Of a stretch of DNA of 64,000 nt, positions 10,961 through 20,768 are shown piece by piece. The notes under the pieces are model-generated. The model searched no databases and had not been told where the DNA came from. It worked only from the letters and a program-made list of their open reading frames with translations. Position 1 is the first letter of the stretch. Each line of letters begins with the position of its first letter. Source of the stretch: Omphalotus guepiniiformis (taxonomy: Eukaryota; Basidiomycota; Agaricomycetes; Agaricales; Omphalotaceae); assembly GCA_028554645.1 (NCBI GenBank), contig JAQOOI010000063.1:496001-560000 (forward strand), given 5' to 3'. The translations under genes and the position numbers were made by a program.

Positions 10961-13411
10961 ATGCGCACCTCCCTGCTTGGCCCACTGCTCCTGGCTGCTT
11001 TCAGCTCTTTTGCTCTTGCTGCTCCATCTGCTCGAGATTATGCAGTCATAGTCAAAGAAAGCGTTGCTCCACCTCGAGGTTGGGAAAAGCACACTGTCGC
11101 TCCGTCGAGCCACAACATTGAGCTCAGGATTGGCCTTCCTCAGCCCAACTTCCCTGATCTAGAGAAACACCTCTACGAAGTTTCGGACCCCTTCCACCCC
11201 CGGTACGGCCAGCACCTCACGAAGGAAGAAGTAGAAGCGCTCGTCGCGCCTCACCCCGACAGTCTGAGCTTAGTGAACGAATGGCTAGAAGGAATGGGAA
11301 TTTCTGAGGATGAAGTAGTCCGGTCCCCCGCTCAAGATTGGATAACTATCAAAGTCCCTGTGAGACTAGCGGAGAAAATGCTCGACACTGTGAGAGTATA
11401 ACGTTATTTTAAAGACGATTTATTGACACGGTTTCCAACAGACTTATCACGTCTGGAAACATGCGGAGAATGGTGAATCAATTGTTCGAACCACCAGCTA
11501 CAGTCTTCCCAAATATCTTCATGAGCACATTGATGTCATCCAACCTACGACAATGTTCGCTCAGTTCAGGAATTTCAAATCGACGATTCACAGTTTCACC
11601 AAGGATGCCGCACAAACGAAAACAGAGAAGACTGGGCAGACTATCAAATCTTCTTCGGGCACTTCTGTCGATGCAAGTTGCAACACAACCATCACCGTTT
11701 CCTGCTTGAAAGAGCTTTACAATGCTGTCGACGTTGCCCCCTCATCCTCTATCGGTAATTCCATCGGAATCACCGGTTACTTGGAACAATTTGCAAATAT
11801 ACAAGACTTGCAGTCCTTCTATACCGAGGAACTCCCTGAGGCATTGAACACTAGCTTCAAGTTTATCTCTGTTAAAGGTCAGTGTCCAGCAAAGGGCGTG
11901 GACTTCATCATCTCACCTAGATCCTACAGGTGGTTTGAACAACCAAACTCTCAGTGAAGCAGGTGATGAAGCCGACCTGGACGTGGAATTTGCATTTGGT
12001 ATTTCTTTCCCTATCAACGTAAGACTGTCCTTAAGTGTTCCCGGACCAATACTAACCTTCCGATGCGCCAGGGCACGTTCTTCTCGACTGCCGGACGCCC
12101 GCCGTTCATACCCGACGATGGTACCCCAACCGACACCAACGAGCCTTACACCGACGTAAGAATTTCATGGATGCATTATGACATAAATTTGACCTATAGA
12201 GCAGTGGTTGGACTTCATTCTCTCTCATCCCAATCCACCGCTCGCCATTTCCACCAGTTACGGAGACGATGAACAAACCGGTAGGTTCTTATTTTTGGCT
12301 ATTAGCAATTCCTTGCTGACAAAACCCAAACAGTCCCTGAAAGCTTTGCCAGACGAGCCTGCGCGGGCTTTGCTCAACTTGGTACGCGTTCGTTGTCATA
12401 CGTGTTTGCACTTTGCATTTAAGAGACTTTGTAGGTGCTAGAGGCGTTTCTCTGATGTTCTCTAGTGGTGACGGAGGAGTCGGAGATGGAGATTCCGATC
12501 CCACTACGCAGACTTGTATCACCAATGACGGCAAGAATGAAACCAAATTCATCCCTGGCTTCCCCGCATCTTGTCCATAGTAAGAGATATTACACCTGCG
12601 CATCGAACCAGGCTAACTGTCTTTAGTGTCACTGCCGTTGGGGGTACCATTCATGTACCAGAGGTCGCCGTGTTCTTCTCCGGAGGAGGTTTCAGTAATT
12701 ACTTCTCTCGTCCTGGGTATCAAGATGCTGCGGTATCGAAATTCCTGTCCGAACTTCCAGAAGGAACCTTTGCGGGTCTCTTTAATCCGTAAGTTGTGCG
12801 ACCAGACTCGAAGGTATGGCACTAATTGGGTAATTGGGTGGTTACAGGAACGGAAGGGTAAGCAATTGAGTATCAATTTTGCAGAGAGAAGCGCTGAGCG
12901 ATTTTGAACTAGGCCATTCCAGACGTATCTGCCCAGGCAGACAACTTCCAGGTGGTCATTGGTGGAGAGACTGGCCTCATCGGTGGCACTTCGGCATCAT
13001 CGCCTACGTTCGTTTCCGCCGTTTCAATAGCTGGACTTTGCTCTGAACCCCGATTGGCTTTAGATTCACTGGCTTCGTTGCACTCCTGAACGATGCAAGA
13101 TTGAAGGCGGGACTGCCCTCCCTCGGCTTTCTAAACCCACTACTGTACTTGAAGGGGGTAAGCGGTTTCAACGACATCACCGTTGGTAACAACCCTGGGT
13201 GTGGAACAGAAGGATTCAATGTAAGTGGTCATGAATGAAAGGCTTGTCTGCTTCGCTGACAATGAATTTTACCAGGCCACGAAAGGTTGGGATCCTGGTA
13301 AGAGCACTCCATTGAATTCCACAGCATGAACTGAACACTTCGTCTCACGCAGTTACCGGCCTTGGTACCCCTGATTTCGCCAAACTGAAGGATCTGGTCA
13401 CTTCCGTCTGA
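10961..13411 (+). CDS. Secreted sedolisin (peptidase family S53, tripeptidyl-peptidase type), copy 2
   Basis: Paralogue of the preceding gene, same role. Exons 10961-11389, 11442-11877, 11930-12018, 12072-12155, 12202-12280, 12334-12381, 12435-12579, 12627-12788, 12848-12857, 12913-13007, 13064-13220, 13276-13297, 13353-13411; 604 residues. Signal peptide of about 18-20 residues ([20 protein letters not shown]). Catalytic Glu and Asp in DEADLD, oxyanion Asp in [13 protein letters not shown], nucleophile Ser in [12 protein letters not shown]. One micro-exon of 10 nt at 12848. Introns at 12019 and 13008 are absent from copy 1, whereas copy 1 has introns near 9194 and 9391-9497 that copy 2 lacks. 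The stop is only 74 bp from the converging stop of the Hep59-like gene. Confidence 0.9.
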
Positions 13412-13484
13412 GTTGTGGGGTAAAAGAGAAAAACGTATTTTACAGACCAGAATACATTGAAACAATACAACCGAGGTAAACAAA

Positions 13485-14668
13485 TTACTTGCGCATTCGT
13501 TTCTTGAAGCGCTCCATGACCTGTCCTCCCGTGAGACCAGGATAGCAAAACGAAGACGAACTCACGAACCATTTCATCTGTAGCCATTTGTGGCTTATCT
13601 TGATGCGACCTTTTTGGCTGGTCATCTTGCGATTGAAGACCCATTGCTTCCAACTTGGCATCCCGCATGATCTCGGCGTCAGACTTCATCTTGAGATTCG
13701 GACGGTAGACTACAAGATTCATTTGTTAGCAAAAAGGTGCAGTGGTCGAATTTTAAGGTACTTGCAGCGTGAAGCCACCAGATGTTCCTCGTCGTTATTC
13801 GACCTCTTTCTTTCCTGCCGTTCTTCGGCTACCGCCCGTTTGGCCTTCTCTGTCTCCTCGATGTTCTTTAGTCTTGTGCTGTTCAGTTGACGCTGTCAGA
13901 ACATCCAACCAATTGATAGAAAATGAAAATAGCACCACGCACTCCATCCCGAGATCAACTTCTGGTATAGCAGTGAGCATCGTCACGCTATTCGTAACGC
14001 TTCCTTCCTCTGTAGTAACCTTTTTCTGCTCGACCCTCCAGCGATCCGGGACCTGGTACAAAGCTTCTTGGGGATCGAGAGGCTTTTGCTTCCCGTCATT
14101 TTCCCTTGGTCGTGAGCGTATTTGCAGGTTTTCTTCGATGTAGGCCATCATATATGAGCACAGTGAGACCATCGGAATATGCATTAGTGAATTACACTGA
14201 CATATGCTTATCGACGTCGAGGGCATTGGTCTGTTGCGTGAAGTTGTTCGCTCGAACCACTCTTCTTGCCTTTGCATCTTTATCCTCTTCCCTGGTATAC
14301 TAAGTCCCAAAATCACATCTGTGGCAAGGAGTACTCACTCTTCATCGTCAGGCGCAGCACCTTTCTTCAATCCACCCTTTTCCTCCTCCTCCTCCTCTTT
14401 CGTACGCTTTTTCTTCTTCTTGACATCCCCTTTGCTAAGCTTCGCAACATCAATACCTTGCCGCAATTTCCGCAGTTTTCGAAGTTCGATCAAGTCTGCG
14501 AGTCTGTCAGTAACAAGATATGAGAAAAAGCCACGAGTGTACGTTGAAGGAAAGCGCTGACGGCAATTTCTCTTCCTCCTCTTGTCCCTCAACTTCATCT
14601 GGAGCGGAGTCTTGCTCTAGAGACACTTCACGCGTGCGAGGTTGAGGTCTTGTTCTCTTCTTGATCAT
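13485..14668 (-). CDS. Hep59/Tls1-family (C9orf78-like) splicing factor
   Basis: Nuclear, mostly disordered and highly charged protein; relatives (human C9orf78, fission yeast Tls1) bind the spliceosome factor Brr2. Exons 14668-14562, 14503-14339, 14291-14202, about 14149-13943, 13878-13766, 13709-13566, 13525-13485; 288 residues. Family marks: LADLIELRKLRKLRQGIDV, a Lys/Glu-rich run, DVDKHM followed by AYIEENLQ, YQVPDRWRV, RPNLKMKSDAEIMRDAKLEAMG and the C-terminal MERFKKRMRK. Two odd splice sites. The intron after CGC-T starts with GCAAGT (a GC donor) and is needed to give HLVASRFYRPN. The intron starting GTCAGT at 14201 has no AG before the conserved exon at about 14149. The last intron is only 40 nt. 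Confidence 0.85.
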
Positions 14669-14803
14669 TGTAGCAGTTTAGCGGTTGTAGCAGTTGAGCG
14701 AATATGTAGGTTGAAGACAAGTAAAGGATCGGCTGACTAATCAAGAATGCGGCAAGTTGTCGTTTGAAATCTGTCTAAAATACACTTGAAATATAGGCAG
14801 ATA

Positions 14804-17800
14804 TTACAGGTCCCAATCTTCCAAAGCAAAAGCTAAAACTCCAAAGGTAGCAGCTGCATCACCAGTTCCACCAGCGAGCGTCTCCACTCCTCTTCTTACA
14901 AATCGCACTAGTCCATCAAGTTCTGAAGACATCTTATTGATTCGAGTGAAGAAATCCTCGCTCTCAGTCACAGAAGCCCCCATATTGACCGAGTAAGATG
15001 ACGAGCCTTCATACCGCGAGTAGTCGGCCTCACCAACGTCAAGTAAATCGTCTATGTCTGCATCAGAATCCGACGAGTCCGGGGAGAGGTCCATAGACTG
15101 AGAAAAACCAATGACGTTCTTCCGTCGACGCCTTTGTCTCCGACTTCGATGGTGTTTAATGGTGATAGTACGATTTGATATGTCGTGAGTCATCGTCGTG
15201 TCGCCAGCGAAGGCGACGAATACATCGCAGAAGGTGAGGGACATGTCGAGAATTGACAGTACAGCACGGTACAAAGCGGCGGTCTGGGATAACACAATGT
15301 TGAGTAACGTATGTACACGGTATGCAAGCTGGAAAATCACCTTGATTTGAAGAAAACAACGACTTTGTATCTTCTTGAGACTGCGGAACCATCAGCACCA
15401 ACCAGTGGGGCTGGGAAAGAGGCTACTTACTGTTCATCGTGCAACTGTATCATTTTATCAAACGACTGAGACGTATCGTCCTCTAAAGCCTTGTGAAAAC
15501 CAAGCACTTGCACATGGATGACCTACAAAGCCAGTCAGAAGCAGAAAACCGCGAGACTTAAAGTATGGCATACATAAGTAGTCAGAAAATTGAGCAAAGT
15601 ACTATGAAAAGGCTCTCAACCGATACTCCGTGGTAACTAGAGATTCACACTCACTTGATGAACCAGCTCAACCGACTACGCATTGCATAAAACGCCTTCA
15701 GCCCAGCTTTACTTTGATCCCCCCTCGTCTCACTTCTAACCAAGATCTTCTCCAGCACGTTCTTGGCTCTCCTGATCTGCAGAAGAAACACAAAGATCTC
15801 CCCGTAGATCTGTAGATTTCGTGGAGTGAAGATGTATGTCAAAGGGAATGGAATAGAATATTCGAGACATAAGCTATCGAATGCTTTTACAGTCCGTAAG
15901 ACACTCCGCTCTTTAATACGTGGTCCTCGGTAAGAGAGCCGCACGAGAGATGTTTGAAGCCTTTCAGACTTATTGATGTTGTTACTGGCCTCGATAACAT
16001 CACTGAAAGCAGTGTTAAGGAAATGAAAGTCGCTCCAGTTCTGTCGGGCGTCTATCTGAAAAATATATAGATAATTAATACCCCCATGAAGCATCAAGTG
16101 AACACGAACCTTCCCAAAAAGCAAGTCTGCAAAGTCGTTGATGACATCCCCTCTTCGCATCAAGTACAAACTTTCAATAGCACGCAGATGAGGCCAAAAA
16201 TCACATTCCTCTATCACCGAGTCAGCTAGCAATGCACCAGCGGACTGACAATAAGGAGCGAGTTTGTCATAAGTGAGCCGCGAGAGCTGGTCAACAGACA
16301 CGGAGAAGAGATTGCGAGTCCTTCCAGTCGATTGTTCTAGCAAATCACAGCCGGCAAGTTGCTTTTCACTCATGGCTGCAGAACCATCGGAGACGGACAC
16401 TGTAGACTGAAACGAGTCCCACTTCCAGTCACGAAGAATTTTCACCCCATTGCGATCTTGCAAATCTAGTCCAAGAGCTTTCAGCAGGCCCATCGCTTTC
16501 CCCGCTTCCAGGACAAGCCCGGCAACATGCTCCAAGAATGTCGGAATGCCTTTCGGAACATGACCATGCTCCTCATCTTCACCATGTTCCGAGTGCGTCG
16601 AGCTACTGCCCCTGAGGCTATATCCCTCGGCCCAAAAGTCAGGGTCAAGCAAGCTCAAGACTCCCATGTCCATCCCAGACCCATTCGATTCGATGAAGAA
16701 CTCTTCCTCCAAATCATGACCATTCTGGGCTTGACTGTTCAATTCGAAACCCGTCCCTATCCACTTGCCCACCATACCCCAAACAGGCTCCGCAGTCCTA
16801 ACAAACACTCTCATTATCACGTCGGCAGTCACCCTATCCCCGCGTTCAAATCTCTGCTGGACAGTGTTGAACAGTGTGTCAAGTAACAGCGCTGTTGTCG
16901 TTGAGGGATGACGAGTAGGTAGGGCCCAATGTCCATCGGATTGTGAATCGCCAATAACTTGAACAACGACCACCAGCATGACCTCAAAACTATCCTCAAA
17001 CATATCCCGAAAGGCCTTCTCCGTTCCTAAGAGGCTTACTACCAAGCCCGATTCTGATCCATGCCACCCTGAGTCTTTCGAATCAGGATCAATTCCACCC
17101 AAAGCCTGCAGCCATCGCTCCTCACGACTTGCACACCAAGCTCCCAGTGCTCTTATTTCAGTGTCAACAGCATCTGCAAAAGCTTCTAATGTCCGCGTGA
17201 TCCTGCCCACTCTCCCTGCGCGTATCCTGTCTAATGCGCTTAAGGTCGTCCCTACGCTTGAACGGGCAATCGCAGAATGATGCATGATAGAAGACGTGAA
17301 TTGGCGGAGACGCTGGGCAGTCGTACAGAATTTGGCCAAGGTGGTGAAGATAGACTGTTGAGAGGCCAGAGAAAGGTGGAGTAGGCGCGGAGTACGCTGG
17401 GTGATCGTGAGTAAGCTAGGTTAGCGAAGATGTAGTCTGTGGAAAGGCGCAAATAACGGACCGTGAACTGCCCGTCTTTCCACTCGAAGATGACATTGTT
17501 GCGTCCCTGAAGTGCAATAAGAACCTCACGCACTGCGTCTTGCTCTTGGATGTACCTCTCAGCAGATAAAACTAGTTCCAGTGGTAAGTGATCGAAGCCA
17601 CTGTGGGGACTAGGCGAGTCATTTGGTAATACCCGCTGTAGAGTGGGACCTGTAAAGCTAGCTTGAGGTCCTACTTGGATCCAACAGCAGGGGGCAGTCC
17701 ATACATACCCAATGTAGATGCATCCCCAATGTTGAAAGACCCTCGATGTTGCATAGTGATAGCAGGATCCATCTTCCAATCATTCTTCCAATACTGTTTG

Positions 17801-18881
17801 GTCTTAAGATGTTCAATCTCCTTCCTATACGCATGCGTTGTATAAAGAGGCGCAATACCCAAAGTTGCTGCGGGTGTCTCGATCTGCGGAGGTGGGGCTT
17901 CATCGGGGTCGAGATGCAAATCGCCCTCATCCGAACCTGTATCGTCTAGTGCAAGATCGTCCGAATTCAGAGGTGACAAGGATGGAGAGGTATCCAAATC
18001 ATCTAATGAATCGTCGTCCCCATCGTGATTAGTGTCTTTGCGTTTACGACGAATAGGTATTCCGCCCGGAACACCAACCCAGTGTTCTCCTTCAAACGGC
18101 TCTTCCTCGAGGATCTTTTTCCATGTCCACTCGGCAGACTCGGGTGGAGGTGGAGGGTTGTTTAGAGCATCGAGATATGTCGACGCGTAGGTCAAAGTAC
18201 TTGGTTGAGGTGCAGTTGAAAGAGCAAGCTAAAGTCAGAATCAACTAATCAACTAGGTGCTCTCAAGGAAGAACAACAGCACTCACAAGTAGCTGGACAT
18301 GAGCGGGAAGACGAGATTTCTGCTCAAGTTCAAGATTAGCTGATATAGCATAGTAAAACAGGACGGAGAATTATCTCTGCGTCAAGATCGTGTTCTGATT
18401 CCGTTTGCACCTTTAGCTGCTCAAAGTTTGCCACAAGCGCATCAGCGAGCGTATCTCGAGACTTGATACGGGCTTTCTCGACATGTCCACGAATCATCTT
18501 CTCAATGCCCACCATATCAAATGTGACTGCCGCCTTGGATGTTCCTTCTAATCCCAATTGCTTCACAGAGTAGTCCACCAGCTCATGGTATTTAGCCTCC
18601 CATGCTTCATCCTCCGTCCCTGCAGCTTGCCTCCCGATTATCCCTTTCACAAGCTGTTCGCAGTGCGGCAGAAGTCTTGCTGATACAAGCTTCTGCTGCC
18701 TTGATCTTGGACGCTGAGATGCGCGAGAAGTAGGTCGAACAGACGCGCTCGAGAGTGGACGCGCCAAAGATGCGACACTCTGGCTTGAACCTGGTCTATT
18801 GGTGTGATGTGAGAGACTTGAGTGAGGTCGCTGGTGTGAGAGAGAAGAAGACGATCTAGCAGAATTACTGGAAGGTAACAT
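14804..18881 (-). CDS. Gamma-tubulin complex component, Spc98 family (GCP5/GCP6 type)
   Basis: Microtubule nucleation at the spindle pole body. Ten exons: 18881-18411, 18319-18287, 18228-17709, 17649-17462, 17396-16110, 16055-15655, 15601-15574, 15522-15431, 15380-15341, 15283-14804; total 1179 residues, in frame. The N-terminus is Ser/Arg-rich and disordered. The GRIP1-like part starts near residue 250. The C-terminal part (from about residue 780) shows SLCLEYSIPFPLTYIFTP, then LQIYGEIFVFLLQIRRAK, RLSWFI, KMIQLHDEHLKKI and the terminal FGVLAFALEDWDL, all typical of GRIP2 gamma-tubulin-binding domains. The length and acidic inserts fit GCP5 or GCP6 better than GCP2/3. The start is the first in-frame ATG. 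The first intron (91 nt) is the least certain. Confidence 0.85.
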
Positions 18882-19145
18882 TCTTTCAAGTTCCTTTGGT
18901 TCGCATGCAGTCACCAGGGAACGCGTCCAGGTGGCTGTGCACGTACACGGTGACTTACTCTCATGAATAGTCGTATCAGAATTCAGAACTTTCTTCGTTC
19001 GAGCCGTTTACTTCTCGGTGTTTGCCGCAACATACATTCAGTTCATATATATATGTGCAGGTAACTACTGACCGGAAAACTCACTTCTCTTCTCACGTCT
19101 CTTCTCTCATCACTCTGTACTTGAGAGCAATCTGATCTTCAGCAG
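18882..19145. promoter_or_regulatory. Divergent promoter region, GCP gene and zinc-finger gene
   Basis: About 320 bp lie between the two start codons. A TATATATATAT tract near 19045 could serve the + strand gene. No other signal seen. Confidence 0.4.
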
Positions 19146-19194
19146 GTATGTCATCTCATGAAATCAAGATGCATCCTAATGTCTTTATTTTCAG
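19146..19194 (+). other. Probable 5' UTR intron of the zinc-finger gene
   Basis: A 49-nt segment starts GTATGT and ends TTTTCAG, just before the ATG at 19201, with an internal CCTAAT branch-like site. Length and signals match the coding introns of this window. Confidence 0.6.
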
Positions 19195-19200
19195 GGTAAG

Positions 19201-19956
19201 ATGGATCGCTGGCGTTGCGATGATTGCAACCTCAAAATGCACATAAACAACCGAGAGGGACATCTATCAGGCTCTCGGCATCTGGCAGCTACTCGACTTT
19301 CGTCCGGGAACGGTAGTCAAGTAGCTGTTTCAGCCGAGTCTGGCAGTGAACCCTCATTACCTTCAGGGTGGTGGAAATGCGATGTCTGCGATCGTGCGCC
19401 TATGCAGGCTGGTAATCGAAACGCGCACATCCACAGCACAAGTCATCGCACACAAGCCAGTAGCTCGAAATCTACTCCTCCAAACAGGAAGCTCTGGTAC
19501 GTGTGCGTGCCCTGTGGCAAAGCCGTTTTGTTGGAAGGCAAGAATCATCACGACGGCAGTATAGCTCATCAGAATGTGATGAATCACAACTCGACTAGCC
19601 GCCCTGCTGTTAGTAGCAGTAGTGGGATATCAGGTAGTACTTCTGCAGGTATACGTGGACCAGGACGTGGTAATAGCGGTGGTGGCGGCGGCGGCCGACC
19701 AGGAGGATCGGGAGGTGGAGGACGTGGACCAGGAGGTGGTGGTGGACCAGGAGGCGGAGGACCAGGAGGCGGAGGCACTCCCAGACTTCGCTCCAACGGT
19801 AAACGACGGAGGCGCGATGTCGACGAAGACTCTGATGACTCTGATGGTCTCCGGATGCTACTAAAAGAGATCGATACGCAATGGGGTGCAATGCCTCATG
19901 GAGGAGCATACAAAGAGAGCAACCACTACTATGGCGGGATCGACGACTACTGGTAA
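19201..19956 (+). CDS. Small protein with three CxxC...H zinc-finger-like repeats and a Gly-rich linker
   Basis: Single coding exon, 251 residues, not recognised as a named family. Three related modules of about 27 residues: one from residue 3 (W-R-C-x2-C ... H-x5-H), one near residue 58 (W-K-C-x2-C ... H-x5-H) and one near residue 98 (C-x2-C ... H-x5-H). The Cys/His spacing resembles matrin/U1-type C2H2 fingers that bind RNA. Next come a Ser-rich stretch, a Gly-Pro-Arg repeat region (about residues 155-200), a basic KRRRR patch (possible nuclear signal), an acidic run, and a tail ending YYGGIDDYW. RGG-like linker plus U1-type fingers suggest nucleic-acid binding; that is inference. A 5' UTR intron precedes it. 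Confidence 0.8.
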   Translation: MDRWRCDDCNLKMHINNREGHLSGSRHLAATRLSSGNGSQVAVSAESGSEPSLPSGWWKCDVCDRAPMQAGNRNAHIHSTSHRTQASSSKSTPPNRKLWYVCVPCGKAVLLEGKNHHDGSIAHQNVMNHNSTSRPAVSSSSGISGSTSAGIRGPGRGNSGGGGGGRPGGSGGGGRGPGGGGGPGGGGPGGGGTPRLRSNGKRRRRDVDEDSDDSDGLRMLLKEIDTQWGAMPHGGAYKESNHYYGGIDDYW

Positions 19957-20768
19957 ATACCACTGACGGTAAGTCGAACGATATTTGGGCTACTATTTAC
20001 TGATTTAATTTTGTAAGACCAGTAAGAGTCCCTCGTAAGTCTGTATAAACCCATTCCAAAGGAAACAGTTTCTGCTGGATGCTATTTTGAGTGGATCAGG
20101 GTACATTCAGCAGAAATTGTGATCCAATGAGACTCGTGTACATGGGACAAAGTGCCCCCACATATTTTCTTGATGTTTCCTCGTTTTGACTCTTACAAAT
20201 AGCTTTGAAAGTGATAAAAAAAACTGTTCTGTTCGCTCGGTGTAACACGTTGTAGTCTGATATGTATGAAATATATTGTTGGTCTTACCTTCGTCTGCGG
20301 AACTGGCTTCATAATCAGTTTTTCGGAAATTTTAGTGCTAGGATTATTTCTAGGTAAGAATCGCTTTGACATATGACGTCACAAATAAACGTGAAAACAT
20401 GATGAACCAACACAAGAATCGAGAAGAGAAAAAGAACAAAAAAAGTTCCAAAGGTATATCTTATGTACTATTCACAGAAATGTGTTGCGTACTAGAAAAA
20501 CCAATACCCAATTATCTTATAAAGTGTATCACGGACAAAGACAGCAAGAGACAAGGGGTTAAACTAGAAAAGAAAGAAACAACGATGAGAATGGATGGCA
20601 GTGCTACGACGTCAAAGAGGAATAAATGTTATTCGTGATCATGAGGGGATGTTGTAGTGACTATGTATAAGAAGGTTTGTAACAGTAATGCAATACAATC
20701 AAAACGGGGACCTTAACCACCAAAAGAAAATTGTCGAACGAAGTAAATAAAAACGATTGGGAAGAGAA
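19957..20768. other. Intergenic with purine-rich tract
   Basis: Converging 3' flanks of the zinc-finger gene (+) and the Btz gene (-). From about 20380 to 20620 the + strand is strongly A/G-rich, so the Btz 3' UTR would be pyrimidine-rich. The 90-codon open frame across this tract is Lys-rich with no family signal and is not called as a gene. Confidence 0.45.

Noticed and set aside
20366..20638. 90-codon open frame after the zinc-finger gene
   Set aside because: Lys/Asn-rich translation of an A-rich tract with no domain; better explained as 3' UTR of the opposite gene.
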